DNA of 64,000 nucleotides from Alphaproteobacteria bacterium (GCA_018826515.1 JAHKAM010000029.1:50814-114813), one strand, 5' to 3'. Positions 29,043-38,204 are shown, counted from the first letter of the stretch. Notes: generated by a model from the sequence alone, not told the origin. Made by a program: numbers and translations.

Positions 29043-29741
29043 ATGGACCTCGCGATAGGTCAGGACAGACTCCGTGATCGCCGGAGCACCCCATTGATCG
29101 CCCATGCCGTCTGGCCGGTAGACCCCGCCGTCATCCTCCCCTTCCTGCTGGCCGTGGCCCTGATCGAGCTGACGCCCGGGCCCAATATGGGCTGGCTGGC
29201 GCTGGTCTCGCTGGCGCGGGGACGGCTGGCCGGGTTCGCGGCGGTGGCGGGGGTGACGCTGGGGCTGGCGGTGTGGATGCTGGCGGCGGCCTTCGGCCTG
29301 ACGCAGGTCCTGCTGATCTGGCCGCCGCTGTACCAGATCATCCGCTGGGCCGGGGTGGTCTTCCTGCTGTGGCTGGCGTGGGAGGCGTGGCGCGGAGAGA
29401 GCGACCCGGCCGCCGCGGACGGTCCCGACCACAGCACGCTGCGCGGCCTGTTCCTGCGCGGCATGACGGGCAATCTGCTGAACCCCAAGGCGGCGGTCTT
29501 CTATGTCGCCCTGCTGCCCACCTTCATGCGGCCGGACCATGGGTCGCCGCTGGCGCAGGCGCTGACCCTGGGCGGGCTGCATCTGGCGGTGGCGGTGGCG
29601 ATTCACGCGCTGATCGTGCTGGGGGCGGCGGGCGCCGGGGGGCTGGTCCTGTCCCGGATGCAGGGGCCGGCGCTGCGCGCCGTGATGGCCGGCGGCATCG
29701 CCGTCGTGGCCCTGTGGATGGCCTGGGAGACCCGGGTCTGA
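29043..29741 (+). CDS. LysE/RhtB-family amino acid exporter
   Basis: A 232-residue inner-membrane translocator of the LysE superfamily with about six helices. LPFLLAVALIELTPGPNMGWLALVSLARGRLAGFAAVAGVTLGLAVWM carries the signature TPGPN, and GMTGNLLNPKAAVFYVALLPTFM the conserved NPKAxxFY motif. It exports an amino acid or related metabolite, substrate unknown. The start is uncertain: ATG at 29043 is taken, but family proteins usually begin closer to the first helix, so a TTG at about 29094 is possible. It is followed by a serine hydrolase gene, 67 bases downstream. Confidence 0.82.
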   Translation: MDLAIGQDRLRDRRSTPLIAHAVWPVDPAVILPFLLAVALIELTPGPNMGWLALVSLARGRLAGFAAVAGVTLGLAVWMLAAAFGLTQVLLIWPPLYQIIRWAGVVFLLWLAWEAWRGESDPAAADGPDHSTLRGLFLRGMTGNLLNPKAAVFYVALLPTFMRPDHGSPLAQALTLGGLHLAVAVAIHALIVLGAAGAGGLVLSRMQGPALRAVMAGGIAVVALWMAWETRV

Positions 29742-29808
29742 AGCGACGATGGACAGGGTCCGCGCGCACGCGCTAGCGTCCGCGCCGAACCTGACCGGAG
29801 CCTGCCGC

Positions 29809-31422
29809 ATGTCCATCCGCCTGACCCGCCGCGCGGCGCTGGTTTCGTCCGTGGCCGGAGCGGCCGCCCTGCCCTCGACCGGCTGGGCCCGGGCGGCGGC
29901 CAATGACAGCGCCTCGCTGGCCGAACAGGTCGACGCCTATGTGAAACAGGTCATGGCCGGCTTCCCGGACCAGCCGGCGGTGTCGGTGGCGGTCGTGAAG
30001 GACGGACAGGCGGTGCTGACGCGCGGCTACGGCGTCCGGGCCATCGGCGGGGCGGCGGTGGACGAGCACACCCTGTTCGCCATCGCCTCGAACACCAAGG
30101 CGGTGACCTGCGCCGCCCTGGCCATCCTGATCGACGAGGGCAAGGTGAAGTGGGACGAGCCGGTGCGGACCTGGCTGCCCGGCTTCAGCCTGTCGAAGCC
30201 CGAGCTGAACGACATGGTCACGGTGCGCGATCTGGTCAGCCACCGGATCGGTTTCGGCCTCGGCGCCGGGGACCTGCTGTTCTGGCCCAACAGCGACCGG
30301 ACGCGGGCCGAGATCATGGCCGCCGTGCCGCATGTGCCGATCGAGGACTCATTCCGGACCACCTACCACTACTGCAACCTGATGTTCGTGGTGGCGGGCG
30401 AGGTGGTGGCCGCGGCCTCGGGGATGCCGTGGGAGGATTTCGTCCAGACGCGGATCCTGGACCGGCTGGGGATGACCGAGACCCTGCCGGTGATGACCGC
30501 GGCCGATCCGGCGAAATCGGCCCTGCCGCACGGACGGATCGGACCGCCGCTGCGCTATCAGGGTCCGATGCAGACCATCGGCGGGTCGATCCAGGAGGTC
30601 TGGGACTGGGCCGCGGCCGGCGCCGCGGGCGGTTTCGTCACCACGCCGGTCGACTGGGCCAAGTGGATCGCGGTGCAGCTGGCGCGCGGCGCCCTGCCCG
30701 ACGGGACGCGGCTGTATTCGGAAGCGCGGGCCAATGAGATGTGGCGGCCCAACATCATCGTCGGCAGCTCGGCCGGACCGACGCCGGACCTGCCCGGTCG
30801 GGCCATCGCGGCGACCTATGCCACGGGCTGGCAGGTGATGGACTATCGCGGCGAGCGTTTCATCACCCATGGCGGCGGGGCGCCCGGCTTTATCTCGGGC
30901 ACGGTGCTGATCCCGGGACGGAACGCCGGATTCTCCTTCTTCACCAACGCCGAGGAGGGGATGCTGACCCGGGCCCTGCGCAGCGGCATCGCCGACATCG
31001 TCATGGGCAAGACGGGGTTCGACTGGATCGCCGACGGCCAGCGGCTGAAGGCCGAGGGGGATGCGAAATCGGTCGCGGCGGCGGCGGAGATCGACGCCAG
31101 ACAGGCGGCCGGGGCGCCGCCGTCCCTGCCGCTGGCGGCCTATGCCGGGACCTGGCGCGACCCCTGGTACGGCGACATCGTCATCGAGGCGCGCGACCTG
31201 CAGCTGTGGCTGCGCTTCACCCGGACCCCGGCGCTGCAGGGGCCCGTGGAAGCCTATGACGGCGACACCCTCAGGACCCGGTTCGTCGACCGGCGCGAGG
31301 AGGATGTGTTCATCACCTTCACCCTGGAGAACGGCCGGCCCGTGTCAGCGACGATGAAGGCGGTCAGTCCGGACGCGGACTTTTCCTATGACTTCCACGA
31401 CCTGCGGCTGACGAAGGTCTGA
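29809..31422 (+). CDS. Serine hydrolase of the class C beta-lactamase/PBP4-like family, Tat-exported
   Basis: A 537-residue periplasmic hydrolase. The leader MSIRLTRRAALVSSVAGAAALPSTGWARA has the twin arginine. The beta-lactamase domain shows the SxxK tetrad ASNTK (about residue 105), the tyrosine motif YHYCNLMF (YxN) and the third motif THGGGAPG. A C-terminal domain (about 435-535, LAAYAGTWRDPWYGDIVIEARDLQLWLRF) is DUF3471-like. Probably a peptidase or esterase; true beta-lactamase activity is not implied. The ATG at 29809 follows GGAG; the ORF start at 29749 adds 20 residues ahead of the leader and is unlikely. Confidence 0.88.
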   Translation: MSIRLTRRAALVSSVAGAAALPSTGWARAAANDSASLAEQVDAYVKQVMAGFPDQPAVSVAVVKDGQAVLTRGYGVRAIGGAAVDEHTLFAIASNTKAVTCAALAILIDEGKVKWDEPVRTWLPGFSLSKPELNDMVTVRDLVSHRIGFGLGAGDLLFWPNSDRTRAEIMAAVPHVPIEDSFRTTYHYCNLMFVVAGEVVAAASGMPWEDFVQTRILDRLGMTETLPVMTAADPAKSALPHGRIGPPLRYQGPMQTIGGSIQEVWDWAAAGAAGGFVTTPVDWAKWIAVQLARGALPDGTRLYSEARANEMWRPNIIVGSSAGPTPDLPGRAIAATYATGWQVMDYRGERFITHGGGAPGFISGTVLIPGRNAGFSFFTNAEEGMLTRALRSGIADIVMGKTGFDWIADGQRLKAEGDAKSVAAAAEIDARQAAGAPPSLPLAAYAGTWRDPWYGDIVIEARDLQLWLRFTRTPALQGPVEAYDGDTLRTRFVDRREEDVFITFTLENGRPVSATMKAVSPDADFSYDFHDLRLTKV

Positions 31423-31428
31423 GGCCGA

Positions 31429-31833
31429 CTATTGCGCCGGGCGGGAGCGGCTGGCTTCCAGGATCGGCATGGCGGCTTCGGTCGGGATGTAGATGACCTC
31501 GCGGCCCGGCTTGCCGGCGGTCTCTTCCAGCATGTGGATGTAGGACCAGCGCAGGTAGTTGTCGGGACCGCCGAGGCTCTCGGCCATGATGCGGTTGGCC
31601 TCGTTGGTGCCGCGGGCGCGGGCGACCTCGGCCTGGGCGGTCAGCTGGGCCGAGTCGAGGGCGGCCTGGGCCTCGAGCACGCGGATGCGGCGGTCCTGGA
31701 CGGCCTGTTCATAGGCGGCCTTGCCCTGCATCTGCTTGGAATAGACGTTGTAGGTCGGCAGGCCGATCATGACGATGGCGAGGACGATGACGGCCGCGAT
31801 GACCGAGCCGATGGTGATGCTGACGCCGCGCAT
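31429..31833 (-). CDS. Short SPFH-like membrane protein (tail only)
   Basis: A 134-residue protein: an N-terminal membrane helix (ITIGSVIAAVIVLAIVMIGLP), a helical stretch (KAAYEQAVQDRRIRVLEAQAALDSAQLTAQAEVARARGTNEANRIMAES), then LGGPDNYLRWSYIHMLEE and REVIYIPTEAAMPILEA. The helical stretch and the IYIPT ending resemble the C-terminal part of prohibitin/HflC proteins, while the SPFH domain itself is missing. It could be a partner or decoy of an SPFH oligomer, or a self-standing coiled-coil membrane protein. Its stop is 4 bases from the serine hydrolase stop, convergent. Confidence 0.7.
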   Translation of the reverse strand: MRGVSITIGSVIAAVIVLAIVMIGLPTYNVYSKQMQGKAAYEQAVQDRRIRVLEAQAALDSAQLTAQAEVARARGTNEANRIMAESLGGPDNYLRWSYIHMLEETAGKPGREVIYIPTEAAMPILEASRSRPAQ

Positions 31834-31910
31834 GCGATTCTCCTGACAGGACGGGACCGTTCCCCCGCGTCAGACTCGCCGTCCGACTGTCCGGGGTCAA
31901 GCGCGACGCA

Positions 31911-33242
31911 TCAGCGCCGGTCGCGCGGCCGCGGGTCCAGCAGCAGGCCCGAAACGGTGGCCGCCAGCAGACGGGGGGCCAGCGGCAGGCGCGCGACCTT
32001 GCCGAGCACATGGTCCCGGACCCAGGGCAGGATGCGGCCGTCGTCCTGGTAGAAGGGGGTGAAGCCGAGGCTGAGCGCCTGGTAGAGGCGGACGTGCCAG
32101 CGCCGGGCCGCGGCATAGGCGTTGAGCGCGTCACGCAGATCGCGATGGCGGGTCAGGGCGTCGACCAGGGCCTGGGCGTCGAGCAGGCCCATATTGACCC
32201 CCTGCCCCAGCTGGGGACTGGTCGAATGGGCGGCGTCGCCCAGCACCGCCAGCCGGTCGCCGACAGGCCGCGCCAGGGTCTGGTGGCCATAGGACGCCAG
32301 GGTCAGCTGCTCGCGGTCCGTGATCGAGTCCATGACCGGCGCCAGCTCCGGCCACAGGCGGAGGCACTGGTCCTTCCAGTGGGCCAGGCCCATGGCGTGC
32401 CAGTCGGCCCAGATCTCGGTCTTCAGGCTCCAGAAGAAGGTCGCCAGCGGCGCGGTCTCGCCCGGCCGCACGCCGCAGGGCAGGACGCCGAGCATGCGGC
32501 GGGCTCCGAGATAGACCTGCTCCAGCGCCGTCGGGTCGAAGGGGGCGCCCGGCCAGGGCACGGTGGTCCAGAGGGCCCCCCAGTCGAGGTCGCGCCGCTC
32601 GCCGCCCATGCGGGCCGAGATCGCCGACCGGGCCCCCGAGGCGTCGATGACCAGATTGAACGGCGCGCTGCGGCGGCCCGCGGTGTCGATCAGCCGGCCC
32701 GCGTCGGCGGCCACGATCTCGCGGTCGGTCTCGAAGTCGACGCCGGCCTCAAGACAGGCGTCGTAGAGGATGGCGAAGATGGCGGCGCGGTGGATGCCGA
32801 TGGCCTGACGCGGCCGCTTGAGGTCGCTGTAGCGGACGTCCAGCACCACCCGGCCCCGCCGCGCCTCGCGGCCGAAGATATGGTCGATGCGCTGGCCATG
32901 GGCCTCGACCTGCGGCGTGAGGCCCATCCGGTCCAGCACGTCCAGGCCGGTGGGCTGGAGCATGAAGCCGGCCCCGATGGGGCGGGGCGCCGCGAACCGC
33001 TCATGGACCATGACGCGTCGCCCCTGCCGCGCCAGCATCAGGGCGGCGGCGAGGCCGGTGGGGCCGGCGCCGATCACCGCGATGTCGGCGGGCCGCGGCA
33101 TGCGGGGCGGCGGCGCAATCTCCACAGCCTTGCGGGCGGCCCGGGTTCGTCGCGGCTTCGGGGCCGCCGCGACCGGAGACGACCCGTCCGCCGACGGCTT
33201 CGCGCGCGGTTTGCGTGGCTTGGGGGCCGGGGGCTTCGTCAC
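31911..33242 (-). CDS. FAD-dependent monooxygenase (PHBH fold)
   Basis: A 443-residue flavoprotein hydroxylase. After a 50-residue Lys/Arg/Pro/Ala tail (KPRKPRAKPSADGSS), the Rossmann motif ADIAVIGAGPTGLAAALMLARQGRRV (about 52-78), DG-like DVRYSDLKRPRQAIGIHRAA, and the GD motif GDAAHSTSPQLGQGVNMGLLDAQALVDAL (about 340-370) are seen. Such enzymes hydroxylate aromatics or cofactors such as ubiquinone precursors; the substrate is unknown. The start GTG overlaps the stop of the upstream lipoprotein gene (GTGA), implying coupled translation. The basic tail may instead come from a start placed too early; the enzyme core would begin near MPRPADIAVIG. Confidence 0.87.
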   Translation of the reverse strand: MTKPPAPKPRKPRAKPSADGSSPVAAAPKPRRTRAARKAVEIAPPPRMPRPADIAVIGAGPTGLAAALMLARQGRRVMVHERFAAPRPIGAGFMLQPTGLDVLDRMGLTPQVEAHGQRIDHIFGREARRGRVVLDVRYSDLKRPRQAIGIHRAAIFAILYDACLEAGVDFETDREIVAADAGRLIDTAGRRSAPFNLVIDASGARSAISARMGGERRDLDWGALWTTVPWPGAPFDPTALEQVYLGARRMLGVLPCGVRPGETAPLATFFWSLKTEIWADWHAMGLAHWKDQCLRLWPELAPVMDSITDREQLTLASYGHQTLARPVGDRLAVLGDAAHSTSPQLGQGVNMGLLDAQALVDALTRHRDLRDALNAYAAARRWHVRLYQALSLGFTPFYQDDGRILPWVRDHVLGKVARLPLAPRLLAATVSGLLLDPRPRDRR

Positions 33243-33898
33243 GCGGGGACGAGTTCGATCACATCGAGGTTGGACTCGACCTGCGGCCAGGGGATGACCA
33301 GCCGCCAGCGGCGGTCGCCGATCCGCTCCAGCACCGCCACCATGTCGCGGTCCGGGCGCTGGCCATAGGAGTTGGCGGGCGGCTCGGCGGCCAGGGCCAT
33401 GGAGCCGAGCATGACCATCTGGCGGTCGTCCTCGGGGAAGAGCAGGCCGGCGGGGCGCTGGCTGCCGGTCAGTTTGGAGAATTTCAGCCCGTTGGGCGTG
33501 CGCTCGATGCGGCAGGCGAACCAGCCGTAGACGACATAGCCGAGCCCGGCCTCGCCGCCCTGGGAGCCCAGTTTGACGGTGCGGCAGCGGTAGTCGCCCG
33601 GGGGCGGCGCGACGGGGGCGCGGGCGGCGCGCGGCTCGATCAGGTCGCCGACCCCGGCGAGGTCGCCGGAGCCGGACTGGCGACGGGCCTGCTGCAGGGC
33701 GAGCGACCAGGCGGCGTCGCGGCGGTTGTAGCGATCGCGGTCGGCGGCGGTGACGATGCCGCGCCAGTCACGCAGGGCGGCGGACCCGCCGGACCCGCCG
33801 GGCGGCGGCGGGGGCGGCGGCGGCGGCGTAGCGGCGCAGGCGGCCAGCACGAGGCCGACGAAGGCGATGAGGGTCGAAGACCGCGACAGACGGGACAT
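33239..33898 (-). CDS. DUF4893 lipoprotein
   Basis: A 219-residue lipoprotein: signal peptide MSRLSRSSTLIAFVGLVLAAC with lipobox LAAC, a run of nine prolines and glycines encoded by CCG/GGC repeats (33799-33828), then a DUF4893 domain (LRDWRGIVTAADRDRYNRRDAAWSLALQQAR, DYRCRTVKLGSQ, FSKLTGSQRPAGLLFPED). Envelope location is predicted; function unknown. The ATG at MSRLSRSS is chosen because it begins the signal peptide. The proline tract is prone to replication slippage. It is coupled to the monooxygenase gene. Confidence 0.85.
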   Translation of the reverse strand: MSRLSRSSTLIAFVGLVLAACAATPPPPPPPPPGGSGGSAALRDWRGIVTAADRDRYNRRDAAWSLALQQARRQSGSGDLAGVGDLIEPRAARAPVAPPPGDYRCRTVKLGSQGGEAGLGYVVYGWFACRIERTPNGLKFSKLTGSQRPAGLLFPEDDRQMVMLGSMALAAEPPANSYGQRPDRDMVAVLERIGDRRWRLVIPWPQVESNLDVIELVPA

Positions 33899-33970
33899 GG
33901 ACGCTCCGGAACGGGTCGGGGCGCTCTTTGGGCCAGTCATGCGCCGTCGCGTCAAGTCGCCCGGACGGGA

Positions 33971-34954
33971 TCAGTCCTCGGCGGCGGGCGCCTCGGCCTT
34001 GCGGCGCGGGGCACGACGCTTGGGCGCGGGGGCGTCCTCGGCGGCGGCGGCCTCGACGACGTCCGGCGCGGCGGCGGGCGCCGGGGCGGTCGAACGGGTC
34101 AGGAAGCCCGGCAGGGCCGAGGGCCCGTCGTCCGTGGCGACGCCGGCGTCGCGGCGCGGCTTGCGCTCCGGGCGTTCGCTGCGTTCGGCGCGGGCCGGGC
34201 GCTCGGCCCGTTCGGGACGTTCGGCGTGGGGTTCGGGCGCCGCTTCAGGGGTGTCGGCCGGCGGGGCGTCGCCCTCGGCGCGCGGTTCGCCGCCTTCGCG
34301 TTCGAAGCGGGCGCTGCGCTCCAGCTGGCGGCGCTCCCAGCGTTCGCGGCGGGTCTCGCGGCGGCTGCCGTCGGCGTTGAAGCCGCCCTCGCCTTCGGGG
34401 CGGGGCTCACGGGGTTCGCGGTCCTGACGCGGCTGGTCGTCGCGGTCGCGCCACTCGCGGCGGGGCTGTTCGCCCTGGCGATCGTTCTGCCGGTCGTTGG
34501 AGCGGTCGTTCTGGCGTTCCTCGGTCTCGCGCTGGCGGGCCTCGATCTGGGCGAGGCGATCGGCCTCAACCTTTTCGGCGGCCATGATGGCGGCGGCCTG
34601 GGCGCCGGTCTCGTCCTCGAAATCGATGTCGAAGCCCTGGCCGGCCAGTTCGCGCTGGGCGATCTCGGACACGGGGCGCGAGGGCTGCAGGGCGCGCAGG
34701 ACGCGGAAATAGTGTTCGGCGTGCTGGGTGTAGTTCTCGGCCAGCACCCGGTCGCCGGCGGCCGAGGCGTCGCGCGCCAGCTGCATGTAGCGCTCATAGA
34801 CGGTCTGGGCGTTGCCGCGGACCTTGATGTTCTCGGGCCCTTGCGAGTCCCACGAACGGTTCGGATTGGTGGCGTTGGCGTTGTTGTTGCCGCTGCCGCC
34901 GCCGGGCTTCCTGTTGCGTCCGCGCTGACGCTTCATGCCCTTGAAATCTCTCAT
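33971..34954 (-). CDS. DUF4167 domain protein
   Basis: A 327-residue protein with an N-terminal basic RNA-binding-like MKRQRGRNRKPGGG, then NPNRSWDSQGPENIKVRGNAQTVYERYMQLARDASAAGDRVLAENYTQHAEHYFRVLRAL (about 28-90), which is the DUF4167 domain. The remainder (about 95-327) is highly charged and low complexity (many Arg, Glu and Pro), ending in a KRRAPRRKAEAPAAED tail. The family is alphaproteobacterial, possibly ribosome- or RNA-associated; that is inference. The start is at MRDFKG or six codons later at MKRQRG. It is usually found behind prmC, as here. Confidence 0.87.
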   Translation of the reverse strand: MRDFKGMKRQRGRNRKPGGGSGNNNANATNPNRSWDSQGPENIKVRGNAQTVYERYMQLARDASAAGDRVLAENYTQHAEHYFRVLRALQPSRPVSEIAQRELAGQGFDIDFEDETGAQAAAIMAAEKVEADRLAQIEARQRETEERQNDRSNDRQNDRQGEQPRREWRDRDDQPRQDREPREPRPEGEGGFNADGSRRETRRERWERRQLERSARFEREGGEPRAEGDAPPADTPEAAPEPHAERPERAERPARAERSERPERKPRRDAGVATDDGPSALPGFLTRSTAPAPAAAPDVVEAAAAEDAPAPKRRAPRRKAEAPAAED

Positions 34955-35232
34955 CGGACGCTACCGTGCTTTGTATGAGGGAGGGTCCGGGGCGAGGGCC
35001 GCCGGCGCCGTCCGTCTGGTCGTTCCGCTTCGTTCCGGGGCCAATCCCCGCTGACGATGTGATCGGAAATCCGTTGTCCGCCCCGTGGTCCGCCGGGCGA
35101 CTGGCCCGACCGTCACTGTCCCGGGCGCGCGGGAATGGGCCTGAAGCGGTCCAAGGCGTGCGTTTTGGGTGGGAGACAGGCGAAGACTTAGCGCGGGATC
35201 GTGGCGTTTCCAAGGGGATTGTTTGGGACGGC

Positions 35233-36123
35233 CTACATCTTCGGAATCGGGTTCGTACGCGGGTCCGGGCCGTTGGTGATGACGCGGTCGCGGTCGGACA
35301 GGTCCTTGACGATGATGACGTGCTCGAAGCCCGCCGCCTCGAACAGGGCCTTGACCTGCGGGCCCTGGTCCCAGCCGATCTCGACCGCGAAGATTCCGCC
35401 GGGGCGCAGGATGCGGCGGATCTCGGGAGCCAGTTCGCGATAGGCGACGAGACCGTCGGGGCCCCCGTCCAGCGCCAGCAGCGGATCGTGGTCGCGGACC
35501 TCGGGGTCGAGGCCGGGGATGTCGCCCGAAGGGATGTAGGGCGGGTTGGAGACCACCAGGTCGAAGCTGGCGTCGCCGAAGCCGGCGGCCCATTCGGTGC
35601 GCAGGAAGGTCGCCCGGTTGTCGAGCTCGAGGTTGGTGGCGTTCTCCTTCGCCACGGCCAGGGCCTCGAAGGAGATGTCGGTGCCGACGCCGCGGGCGCC
35701 GAATCGCTCGGCCAGGGTCGCCAGCAGGATGGCGCCCGAGCCGGTGCCGAGGTCGATCATCTCGAACGCCTTGTGCGGCGGGAAGGCCAGCATGACCACG
35801 TCGAGGATGGCCTCGGTGTCCGGACGGGGGCTGAGCACGTCAGGCGTGACGTTCAGCATGATCTTCCAGAAGCCCTTCCTGCCGAGGATGCGCGAGACGG
35901 GCTCGCGGCGCAGGCGGCGTTCGACGAAGGCGTCGAGGGCGGCCTGTTGGTCCGGCGTCACGACGCGATAGGGATCGGTCAGGATGTCGGTTCGGGTCGC
36001 GCCGGTGGCGACCTCCAGCAGCAGGCGGGCGTCGATCGAGGGGCTGTCGATGCGGCCGGCCTTGAGCGCGGCGGTCGCGGCCTTCCAGGCGCTGACCAGG
36101 GTCGGGCTGGGGGTCTGGGTCAT
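35233..36123 (-). CDS. prmC: Release factor glutamine methyltransferase
   Basis: A 296-residue SAM-dependent methyltransferase that N5-methylates the Gln of the GGQ motif in release factors. LRREPVSRILGRKGFWKIMLNVTPDVLSPRPDTE is the N-terminal release-factor-binding part, MIDLGTGSGAILL the SAM motif I, and VVSNPPYIPS the NPPY catalytic motif. The start ATG (36123) overlaps the stop of the MOSC gene (ATGA); the longer ORF in the track merges the two genes. prfA is usually its direct neighbour; here it is 2.2 kb away across the MOSC, BrkB and R1 insert. Confidence 0.95.
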   Translation of the reverse strand: MTQTPSPTLVSAWKAATAALKAGRIDSPSIDARLLLEVATGATRTDILTDPYRVVTPDQQAALDAFVERRLRREPVSRILGRKGFWKIMLNVTPDVLSPRPDTEAILDVVMLAFPPHKAFEMIDLGTGSGAILLATLAERFGARGVGTDISFEALAVAKENATNLELDNRATFLRTEWAAGFGDASFDLVVSNPPYIPSGDIPGLDPEVRDHDPLLALDGGPDGLVAYRELAPEIRRILRPGGIFAVEIGWDQGPQVKALFEAAGFEHVIIVKDLSDRDRVITNGPDPRTNPIPKM

Positions 36124-36908
36124 GTCATCTCCACGCGGTCGCCGACGCGCACCGTTCCGCCCGCGGCGAGGGTCGCATACAGGCCGCACCAGCGGTGGCC
36201 ATACTGTTCGAACAGCGCCGGGACCAGATCGAAATCGCGCCGGGCCGTGTCGGGATCCACATGGGTGGCGGCGCAGCGGACGATGGGCTTGACCCCGCGC
36301 AGGCGGGCGCCGCCGAGGGCCAGGTCCCGGTCGGCGCCGTCGTTCTCGATCCAGGCCGGCCAGCCCTCGACCCAGACATTGGCGCGGAAGCGCAGCGGAT
36401 CGACGGGGCGGCCGACGCGCGCCTCGAAATCGCGCACGCTGGCGAGGTTGAGCAGGGAGATGCGGCCCAGCGGGTGGTCCATGAAGCGGTGGTCGAGACC
36501 TTCGGCGGAGACCAGTTTCAGCGGGCCCGAAACGGCGTCGCCGAGCACGGCGGCCAGCCAGGTCCCGAAGGCGGCGCGGCTGTCGGCGTCGTCGACGGCC
36601 ATGGCGCAACCAGCATGGCCCGCCGCGGCGGCGTTCAGGACCCGGGCCGCCTCGTCCCAGCGGGTGCGGACGCCGGCGACTTCGGCCGTCCGCATCAGGA
36701 CGGTGAATTTCTGCTTCGGCAGATGTTCGGGCGCGGCGCGGTCGAAACCCGAGGGCCCGTCCTCGACCGCGAACATCCGGTCGCCGGGGAACCAGCCGCC
36801 GGTCGGCAGGTCGGCCGTCTCGAGGGGCTCGGGGGTGAAACCCTTGACCGGATGGCGCCACAGGGCGGCGACCACGCCGGCGGCGGAAGGAAATCGGGTC
36901 TCGGCCAT
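36120..36908 (-). CDS. MOSC domain protein
   Basis: A 262-residue protein of the MOSC family (molybdenum cofactor sulfurase C-terminal fold, as in YiiM and mARC). VAALWRHPVKGFTPEPLE is the N-terminal beta-barrel signature; GDRMFAVEDGPSGFD and FRANVWVEGWPAW follow; the MOSC core (RCAATHVDPDTARRDFDLVPAL, about 215-240) has a conserved Cys near residue 216, the usual ligand position. It may handle sulfur or molybdenum cofactor; no partner gene is nearby. It overlaps prmC by 4 bases and starts divergently from the BrkB-like gene. Confidence 0.85.
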   Translation of the reverse strand: MAETRFPSAAGVVAALWRHPVKGFTPEPLETADLPTGGWFPGDRMFAVEDGPSGFDRAAPEHLPKQKFTVLMRTAEVAGVRTRWDEAARVLNAAAAGHAGCAMAVDDADSRAAFGTWLAAVLGDAVSGPLKLVSAEGLDHRFMDHPLGRISLLNLASVRDFEARVGRPVDPLRFRANVWVEGWPAWIENDGADRDLALGGARLRGVKPIVRCAATHVDPDTARRDFDLVPALFEQYGHRWCGLYATLAAGGTVRVGDRVEMT

Positions 36909-36982
36909 GGCGTTTCGTGCCGGAGCATGGCCCCCTGTGCAAGCGGCGGAACAGGGCCGCCGGTGGAGCCGTTGTGGCCGGG

Positions 36983-38203
36983 ATGCAGGCAAAGTCGAAA
37001 AGGGCCGGGGGAGCCGGGCCGTGGGGCGTCATCGGATCGGTCGTGGGCGGGCTGGCCGCCGGCGCCGGGGCCGCGCATCTGCTGTACTCGCGGGGCCACA
37101 AGATCGGGGTGGATCTGCGCAAGGAGCGGCCCGAGCCCGCGCCGCCGCGTCCGCCGACGCCCGAGGATTTCGAGATCAGGGAGCCCGGTCGCGGCCGGCT
37201 GGCCCAGCGGCCCGAGCATATTCCGCACAAGGGCTGGGTCGATATCTTCTGGCGGGTCGGGGCCTCCTATTTCGGCGACCGGGTCGGATTCGTCGCCGGC
37301 GGCGTGACCTTCTTCGTGGTGCTGTCGCTGTTTCCGACGCTGGCCGCCTTCGTCACCCTGTACGGCCTGTTCGCCGATCCGGCGGACGCCTGGAGCCGGT
37401 TGCAGTTCCTCTATTCGGTGCTGCCGTCCGGCGTGGCCCAGTTCCTCGGCGGGGAGATGCAGCGGCTGGCCGAAAACGCCAGAACCACCCTGACCTTCAC
37501 CCTGGTCTGGACCCTGGCCCTGTCGCTCTGGACCGCCAATGGCGCGATCAAGATGCTCTTCTACGGGCTGAACGTCGCCTATCACGAGGTCGAGCGGCGC
37601 AATATCGTCCGATACAATCTGATCTGCATGGCCTTCACCGTCACCGGCCTGATCAGCATTCTGGTGACCGCGGGCCTGATCGTCGGGGTGCCGGTCGTGC
37701 TGGGCGTGTTCGGCCTGGCCGCCGAGTGGGCCTATCTGGCGCCCCTTCGCTGGCCGATCCTCGGCGCCGTCTATGTGGCCGCCCTGACCGTGATCTACCG
37801 CTTCGGTCCCTGTCGGGCGAAGGCGCGCTGGCGGTGGCTGACGCCCGGCGCGATCTTCGCGGCCCTGCTGAGCGTGATCCTGTCGCTGGTGTTCAGCTGG
37901 TTCCTGCAGACCTTCGTGCGCACGGCCTCCTACGGCCCGCTGGCGGCCATGATGGGCTTCCTGCTGTGGACCTGGCTGAGCGTGCAGATCATCCTCATGG
38001 GCGCCGAGCTGAACGCCGAGATCGAGCACCAGACGGCGATCGACACCACCACCGGCGAGCATCGCGCGATCGGCGAACGCGGGGCGGTGGTGGCCGATAC
38101 GGTGGGGCCGAAGCGGGGGTCCCCGGCGGCGCTGGCCTTCACGCTGAAGCACGCGGAAGCGCTGTCGGACCGGTTGTTGAAGCGGCGGATACGGCGGTCA
38201 TAG
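36983..38203 (+). CDS. YihY/BrkB family inner-membrane protein
   Basis: A 406-residue membrane protein of the YihY (UPF0761/BrkB) family. After a short Lys/Arg and Gly-rich leader and one helix, the core runs FWRVGASYFGDRVGFVAGGVTFFVVLSLFPTLAAFVTLYGLF, then helices to LLWTWLSVQIILMGAELNAEIEHQT near 345-370. The YihY LSLFPTLAAFVTLYG and LMGAELNAE are diagnostic. Not the tRNA nuclease RNase BN, as once annotated; transport role unproved. The start at MQAKSKRAG follows GGCCGGG; the earlier ATG adds 22 non-typical residues. It is followed directly by repeat R1 copy 2. Confidence 0.87.
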   Translation: MQAKSKRAGGAGPWGVIGSVVGGLAAGAGAAHLLYSRGHKIGVDLRKERPEPAPPRPPTPEDFEIREPGRGRLAQRPEHIPHKGWVDIFWRVGASYFGDRVGFVAGGVTFFVVLSLFPTLAAFVTLYGLFADPADAWSRLQFLYSVLPSGVAQFLGGEMQRLAENARTTLTFTLVWTLALSLWTANGAIKMLFYGLNVAYHEVERRNIVRYNLICMAFTVTGLISILVTAGLIVGVPVVLGVFGLAAEWAYLAPLRWPILGAVYVAALTVIYRFGPCRAKARWRWLTPGAIFAALLSVILSLVFSWFLQTFVRTASYGPLAAMMGFLLWTWLSVQIILMGAELNAEIEHQTAIDTTTGEHRAIGERGAVVADTVGPKRGSPAALAFTLKHAEALSDRLLKRRIRRS

Positions 38204-38204
38204 G

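Noticed and set aside
35233-37230. 665-residue single ORF joining prmC with upstream sequence
   Set aside because: The upstream part is a wrong frame of the MOSC gene; prmC begins at the ATG overlapping the MOSC stop.
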